Source of the DNA: Vulcanimicrobiota bacterium
GTDB taxonomy: Bacteria; Vulcanimicrobiota; Xenobia; Xenobiales; JADMJV01
DNA: 64,000 bases
Direction: 5' to 3'
NCBI GenBank assembly: GCA_023447635.1
Contig: JAEXNA010000208.1
Span: 1-64,000 of the forward strand
Positions 59,640 through 64,000 of this stretch are shown here, in pieces (the first letter of the stretch is position 1; each line of letters opens with the position of its first letter). The translations under genes were made by a program, and so were the position numbers. Below the pieces are notes generated by a model. That model saw only the letters and a list, made by a program, of their open reading frames with translations, was not told where the DNA came from and did not search any database.

Positions 59640-60884
59640 ATGAGTGGACTTCCTCCGGAGAAGTTGCAGAGCTTCCTGCGTGCGGTCCGCCAGGAAGGGC
59701 TGTTCGATTCCGAGGGCGTCTTCACGCTCAACCAGCATAAAGCGGCCGGCAAACTCGCCGCCTTCCTCCTTCCGCGAGGCGGCTACTGGGCGCTGAAATC
59801 CGTGCAGGCCGCCTGCCTGGAAGGCGCCCGCTCGATGAGCCTGCGCGACCGTGGCAGTGCGGTGGTGCTGGACCTGGAATTCGACCGCTCGCTCGACCAC
59901 TACGCTTTCATCAACCAGCTGCTCCATCCCAGATTAGAGGCCGGCTGGGCCGCTCAACTTGCGCAGGGCCTCCGCGCCCTGGGCGAAGAGCGCGCCTGGT
60001 TGGCCACCCTGGAAAGCGCCGGCCGAACCACCGAGTTTTCCGTCACCTCAGGCCAGCTGGCTTCCGAGACCCACGAAAGGTCCGCCTACAAAGGGCAAGG
60101 AGCTCGCTTTCAACTGACCACCGAACGCGCCACTCACGGGCAAGCGGAATCCGAACTGCTGGCCACGCGGGCCCTGACCTCCAGCGTTCCCTTGAGCGTC
60201 AACGGCCAGCGCATCGACGACCTGCGCTACGGATCCTCAGGGCGATCGGAAGTGTTGCCGGTGGGGGTGCACTGGGTCACCTCGACACGACGCAACGGCC
60301 TGGTCATTCCGCCCGGAGTCCGCGGCGAAGGGGTATGGTCGTACGTACCGCCGTTCACCCCGGAAAGCCGGGTCAACCGCATGCTGGCTGTCAACTATCA
60401 CTACCTTAGCCTGGTTGGCGGGCACGATCTGCGCGGGGTGCCGACCTCGAGCAGCCTGAACCTGGTCCGTCACGGGGTGGTGCTACAGACCCTCGATCCG
60501 GGTCTGCATCATCCCATTTCGGCCGACCTGTTTCTGTTCGCCGACGACGACGAGGTCGACCTGAGCGGGCTCAACGCTCGAATCTCTAGCCGGCTGCGGC
60601 AACAAGCCGAAGAAGAGATGACCTCGTTCAGCGCCTCCCTGCGCGACCTGGGCCGACAGCTCGCCCAGGCCCGCTGGCGACCCACCTATCGCAGCCTGCT
60701 GGCCTGGGGCGGGGTCGCGGCCGCCTCGCTGGCCATCCTGCCCCCTCTGCTGCCCTTCCTGGGAGCCGGGCTAGGAGTTCAGTTGACCCGCCGGGGAAGG
60801 TGGGAGGCCAAGCTGCGGCATCGCGCCGTCGACGCCCTGGAATCGTTCCGCCGCGAACTCCCCATCGTCATCCGACGCGGCTAA
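59640..60884 (+). CDS. Protein of unknown function with a C-terminal membrane hairpin
   Basis: 414 aa from the ATG at 59640; the frame opens earlier only through the structured leader. The N-terminus (NQHKAAGKLAAFLLPRGGYW, ALKSVQAACLEGARSMSLRD, then WAAQLAQGLRALGEERAWLA) has the rhythm of a GHKL/Hsp90-like ATP-binding fold, but I see no clear N-box or G-boxes, so I do not assign it. Two hydrophobic segments near the end (LAWGGVAAASLAILPPLLPF and GAGLGVQL) anchor it. Its stop overlaps that of the convergent permease gene in CTAA. Confidence 0.65.
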   Translation: MSGLPPEKLQSFLRAVRQEGLFDSEGVFTLNQHKAAGKLAAFLLPRGGYWALKSVQAACLEGARSMSLRDRGSAVVLDLEFDRSLDHYAFINQLLHPRLEAGWAAQLAQGLRALGEERAWLATLESAGRTTEFSVTSGQLASETHERSAYKGQGARFQLTTERATHGQAESELLATRALTSSVPLSVNGQRIDDLRYGSSGRSEVLPVGVHWVTSTRRNGLVIPPGVRGEGVWSYVPPFTPESRVNRMLAVNYHYLSLVGGHDLRGVPTSSSLNLVRHGVVLQTLDPGLHHPISADLFLFADDDEVDLSGLNARISSRLRQQAEEEMTSFSASLRDLGRQLAQARWRPTYRSLLAWGGVAAASLAILPPLLPFLGAGLGVQLTRRGRWEAKLRHRAVDALESFRRELPIVIRRG

Positions 60885-62098
60885 TCCGACCGCAAAGCCT
60901 GGATCGGATCCAGCCGGGAAGCCTTGACCGCCGGATAGTAGCCGAAGAAAATGCCGATGGCCGCCGAGAACCCGAAAGCCACCATCACCGAAGTCGAATC
61001 GACCAGCAGGGTCATCCCGCTGAGCTTGCTGCCCACCTCAGCCGCGGCCACGGCCAGGGCGATCCCGATCGAGCCGCCGAGAACGGAAAGCAGCACCGAC
61101 TCGACCAGGAACTGCTGGCGGATATCCGCCTTGCGCGCCCCCACGGCCATCCGGATGCCGATCTCCTTGATCCGCTCGGTCACCGAAACCAGCATGATAT
61201 TCATCACTCCCACCCCACCGACCAGCAGCGACACCGAGGCGATCCCCGCCAGCAGCGCGGTGAACACCGAAGCCGACTCGGCCGCCCGCTCGGCGAACTC
61301 GGCCTGCGTGCGAACGTTGAAGTCCGCCTCCTCCCCCTCCTTGATCCCGTGCCGCCGCGAAAGAATGGCCGTCACCTCGTCCACCGCCGCCTCCACCGAA
61401 TCCTCGTCCACCGCCGAAGCCATCACCGTGCGCAGACCGGTCAGCTTGAACAGACGCTTCATCGCCGTCGGATAAGGCACCAGCACGATATCGTCCTGAT
61501 CGCCGCCGAACTGAGAGTCGCCCTTCACCTCCAGGATACCGATCACGCGCACCGGCACCTGGCCCAGTCTCACGGTCTTTCCCAGGGCTCGTCCATCGGG
61601 GAACAGATTGTCCACCACGCTCTGACCCAGCACGGCCACCTTAGCCGCCGTACGCACCTCGGTCTCGCTGAAAAAACGCCCGCGCACCACCTGCCAGTTA
61701 CGGATAGCGGGAAAGTCGACCCCCACCCCGTTGACGTTGGTCGACCAGTTACGGTTCCCCACCACCGCCTGGGTATTGTTCTGGGTCAGCGGGCTGACCG
61801 CCGACAGCAGGCGGGCTTGCTCGGATAGCGCCACCGCGTCTTCGGGCACCAGCGTCTGGCTTCCGAACGCGCCGCTGCGCACCCCGCCGCTATTCGTCGA
61901 TCCCGCGCTGATCATGATGGTGTTGGTGCCTAACGAGGCGATGCTGGCCTGCACCGACGCCTTGGCTCCGTTCCCCAGCGCCAGCATCGTGATCACCGCC
62001 GCCACCCCGATGATCAGACCTAGCATGGTCAGCAGCGTACGCATCCCGTTGCGCGACAGCGAGCGCCAGGCCAGCACCAGCGTATCGGCAAACTTCAC
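60881..62098 (-). CDS. MacB-like ABC permease (FtsX fold)
   Basis: 405 aa from a GTG at 62098 that overlaps the ATPase stop (GTGA). First membrane segment LLTMLGLIIGVAAVITMLAL, MacB_PCD periplasmic domain (residues about 45-260, LGTNTIMISAGSTNSGG, VRGRFFSETEVRTAAKVAVL), and three C-terminal segments with GIASVSLLVGGVGVMNIMLV, SVTERIKEIGIRMAVGARKA, GGSIGIALAVAAAEVG and IFFGYYPAVKASRLDPIQAL. These are hallmark MacB sequences. With the ATPase and adaptor it should export macrolides, peptides or lipoproteins. Confidence 0.94.
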   Translation of the reverse strand: MKFADTLVLAWRSLSRNGMRTLLTMLGLIIGVAAVITMLALGNGAKASVQASIASLGTNTIMISAGSTNSGGVRSGAFGSQTLVPEDAVALSEQARLLSAVSPLTQNNTQAVVGNRNWSTNVNGVGVDFPAIRNWQVVRGRFFSETEVRTAAKVAVLGQSVVDNLFPDGRALGKTVRLGQVPVRVIGILEVKGDSQFGGDQDDIVLVPYPTAMKRLFKLTGLRTVMASAVDEDSVEAAVDEVTAILSRRHGIKEGEEADFNVRTQAEFAERAAESASVFTALLAGIASVSLLVGGVGVMNIMLVSVTERIKEIGIRMAVGARKADIRQQFLVESVLLSVLGGSIGIALAVAAAEVGSKLSGMTLLVDSTSVMVAFGFSAAIGIFFGYYPAVKASRLDPIQALRSD

Positions 62099-62817
62099 GC
62101 CGGCAGCCCAACCAGGTCTTCGGACGCCCGACGCCGCCCCATCACCATCTCGTCCTGCAGGATCCGTCCGTCCCGAAAACGGATCAGCCGCTTCGTGTAC
62201 AGCGCGATGTCCGGCTCGTGGGTCACCATCAGCACCGTGAGTCCGGCGTCGTTGAGGTCCTGCAGGATACGCATCACTTCGAGCGAGGTGCGGGTGTCCA
62301 GATTTCCCGTCGGCTCGTCCGCCAATAGGATGGCAGGTCGGGTCACCAGGGCCCGGGCGATAGCTACCCGCTGCTGCTCTCCTCCCGACATCTGGGCCGG
62401 ATAGTGGTCGAAGCGATGGCCCAGCCCTACCGAGGCCAGCGCCTCTTTGCATAGCTCCCGTCGCTGCTTCACCGCCATGCCTCGATAGACCAGCGGCAGC
62501 TCGACGTTTTCTACGGCGGTCGTGCGCGGCAGCAGATGAAAACCTTGAAAGACAAAGCCGATCTTCTGGTTGCGCAGGTCGGCCAGCTGATCTTCGTTCA
62601 GCTTGGACACCTCGACCCCATCCACCCAGTAACGCCCCGTCGAGGGGCGGTCCAACAGCCCCAGCTGGTTCATCATGGTCGACTTCCCCGACCCCGACGG
62701 CCCCATGATGGCCAGAAACTCGCCCGGGTGGACACTGAAGCTGACCCCTTTCAGCGCCGACACCGCCGCCGACCCCTGGCCGTAGGTGCGCGTCAGCTCG
62801 TCGACGAGCAACAGCAC
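62095..62817 (-). CDS. MacB-type ABC ATPase
   Basis: 240 aa, GTG start that shares one base with the adaptor stop (TAGTG). Walker A MGPSGSGKSTMMN, Q-loop FVFQGFHLLPRTTAVENVEL, signature MSGGEQQRVAIARALVTRPA, Walker B ILLADEPTGNLD, switch MVTHEPDIA. A split version of MacB, in which ATPase and permease are separate proteins. The C-terminal extension (DGRILQDEMVMGRRRASEDL) is short. Confidence 0.94.
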   Translation of the reverse strand: MLLLVDELTRTYGQGSAAVSALKGVSFSVHPGEFLAIMGPSGSGKSTMMNQLGLLDRPSTGRYWVDGVEVSKLNEDQLADLRNQKIGFVFQGFHLLPRTTAVENVELPLVYRGMAVKQRRELCKEALASVGLGHRFDHYPAQMSGGEQQRVAIARALVTRPAILLADEPTGNLDTRTSLEVMRILQDLNDAGLTVLMVTHEPDIALYTKRLIRFRDGRILQDEMVMGRRRASEDLVGLPA

Positions 62818-64000
62818 TAGAACATCCTGGGCGGTCCCGGAGGCCCGCCCCGATTGCCGCCGCGATTCCCCGAGCTCGAGCTCCGTGCCGCGCCTTTGTC
62901 GGCCGACAGAACCGACAGCACGACCTCTTCTCCCACGCCCAGCTCGCCTCCGACCAGTTCGGTATCGACTCCGTCAGATAGCCCCACCTTCACCGGATGA
63001 GCGACCAGTTCACCGCCCTGCAGAGTGTAAACGGTCGGTACCCTGGCCTCGGCTCTGGTACCCTTACCGGTCGAGGGTTTCTGGGGGGAGGGGGAAGCCG
63101 AGGTGGAGGGGAGAGCGGGCGGGCGGAAACTGAGCGCCTCGTTGGGCACTTTCAGCACGTCGGCTCGCTGCCGCTCGACGATATCCACCGTGGCGGTCAT
63201 CCCCGGCTTCAGCTCTCCCTTCGGGTTGCTGGTGCGCACGATGACCAGGTAGGTCACCACTCCGCTGGTCGAAACCGGCGCCTGGCGGACCTCCGTGACC
63301 TGTCCCTGGAAGCTCTGGTCGGGAAAGGCGTCGACGGTAAAGGTGGCGGCAGCGCCCTGCTTCACTTTCGAGATGTCCGCTTCATCCACCGAAGTCTCGA
63401 CCTGCATCTGGCTCAGATCCTGGGCCAGGGTAAACAGGTTCGGCGCCTGCAGCTGCGCGGCTACCGTCTGCCCGGCCGTGATCGCCACGTCAAGCACCAC
63501 GCCGTCGATCGGAGAGGTGATGGTGGTGCGCTCGAGATTGATCTCGGCCGTGCGAAGAGTGGCCTTGGCCTGGGTGACCTGCGCCTGGAAACCGCGGGCC
63601 CGAGCCTGGGCCGCCACCACCAGCTCCTGAGCCGCCTGCTGCTTGATCCGAGCCGACTCGACGTCGGTCTGCTTGGCGGCCACGTTGACCTCGGCCGATC
63701 GCAGACCCATCCTGGCGGTTTCCAGGTCGGCCACTGCAGAGACCACGTCAGCCTCGGCTCCCGAGTACGCCGTCTGCGAGGTGTCCAGGTCGGCCAGGGC
63801 GATCAGCTCGCGGCCCTCCAGGTCCTGATTGCGCTGATAGCCCTTCAGCGCATTGTCCCGAGCGCCCTCGGCCTTGGTCAGACGCCCCTGCGCCGACGAG
63901 ATAGAAGCCTGGGCCGAAGCCACCCCGACTCGCGCCTGCTCTACCGTCGCCTGAGCCGACACCACGGCGGCCTGGGCGGCCTGCACGTTGGCCCGAGCGT
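62817..64000 (-). CDS. MacA-like periplasmic adaptor, N-terminus cut by window edge
   Basis: About 394 residues visible; the frame continues past base 64000, so the start and anchor are missing. Long Ala/Gln-rich coiled coil (ARANVQAAQAAVVSAQATVE), lipoyl half (INLERTTITSPIDGVVLDVA), beta-barrel with VETSVDEADISKVKQGAAAT, and membrane-proximal domain (LKPGMTATVDIVERQRADVL). A Gly/Arg/Ser-rich tail follows (SSSSGNRGGNRGGPPGPPRM). Pairs with the downstream ATPase and permease to form a MacAB-like exporter that would need a TolC-type channel. Confidence 0.92.
   Translation of the reverse strand, partial: ARANVQAAQAAVVSAQATVEQARVGVASAQASISSAQGRLTKAEGARDNALKGYQRNQDLEGRELIALADLDTSQTAYSGAEADVVSAVADLETARMGLRSAEVNVAAKQTDVESARIKQQAAQELVVAAQARARGFQAQVTQAKATLRTAEINLERTTITSPIDGVVLDVAITAGQTVAAQLQAPNLFTLAQDLSQMQVETSVDEADISKVKQGAAATFTVDAFPDQSFQGQVTEVRQAPVSTSGVVTYLVIVRTSNPKGELKPGMTATVDIVERQRADVLKVPNEALSFRPPALPSTSASPSPQKPSTGKGTRAEARVPTVYTLQGGELVAHPVKVGLSDGVDTELVGGELGVGEEVVLSVLSADKGAARSSSSGNRGGNRGGPPGPPRMF

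Noticed and set aside
59640..60884. Hsp90/GHKL ATPase assignment
   Set aside because: The N-terminal rhythm is suggestive but the nucleotide-binding boxes are not visible, so the gene is left as unknown.
1..64000. CRISPR array, tRNA, rRNA, prophage, insertion sequence
   Set aside because: No spaced direct repeats, no cloverleaf in the intergenic gaps, no phage or intact transposase genes; the tandem repeats found are all inside coding sequence.

Overview
The window is GC-rich, gene-dense chromosomal DNA from a diderm (Gram-negative-type) bacterium. The evidence is several lipobox lipoproteins, two MFP/FtsX/ABC efflux-type modules, a PilQ-like STN protein, a Spy/CpxP-like periplasmic protein and a lytic transglycosylase. 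MqnD points to the futalosine route to menaquinone. Chemotaxis and c-di-GMP genes point to a motile or surface-responsive free-living organism. I cannot name the phylum from the sequence; the divergent elongasome genes suggest a deep-branching lineage outside the well-studied proteobacteria. I see no rRNA, tRNA, CRISPR array, prophage or intact insertion sequence, and no gene-free stretch longer than about 300 bases.

Layout: 1-4.5 kb, chemotaxis (cheA partial, cheR, divergent soluble MCP). 4.6-9.5 kb, envelope proteins: an L,D-transpeptidase-like protein with an EF-hand, an exported protein made only of EF-Tu domains 2-3, and a lipoprotein pair. 9.6-13.2 kb, mqnD, a lipoprotein and a DHA2 drug exporter. 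13.4-24.4 kb, lytic transglycosylase, a membrane-anchored nuclease-like protein, a hybrid histidine kinase, an SGNH esterase, an STN-domain protein, small membrane/secreted proteins, a DusC-like tRNA dihydrouridine synthase, a GGDEF cyclase and a gutted Rpn nuclease. 24.4-36.3 kb, SEC-C protein, PPOX protein, a DUF3299-like/His-rich lipoprotein divergent pair around a Fur-type palindrome, a degenerate GGDEF-EAL protein, guanine deaminase, a BIG2 lipoprotein, a broken vanadium-haloperoxidase-like gene, a small HD hydrolase and a Usp-Kef pair. 36.4-38.9 kb, Spy-like protein, lepB and an unknown exported protein.

39.0-45.5 kb is a complete Rod (elongasome) operon: mreB-like, an MreB-like domain fused in frame to MreC, mreD, mrdA (PBP2) and rodA. 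The MreB-MreC fusion is the most striking object in the window. It would covalently tie a nucleotide-motif-degenerate actin-like domain in the cytoplasm to the periplasmic MreC scaffold, while the separate upstream MreB paralogue keeps its nucleotide-binding aspartates.

45.6-48.9 kb holds a YYP-repeat secreted protein, proB, a methyltransferase and an unknown protein. 49.0-56.8 kb reads as one leftward operon: dnaE, two catalytically dead GGDEF-like proteins, then an adaptor/FtsX/LolD-like ABC module. 56.9-64 kb holds a large BIG-type lipoprotein with a structured leader, an unknown membrane protein and a second MacAB-like module that runs off the right edge. Throughout, convergent genes often share overlapping stop codons, and several starts are GTG or TTG supported by good ribosome binding sites.
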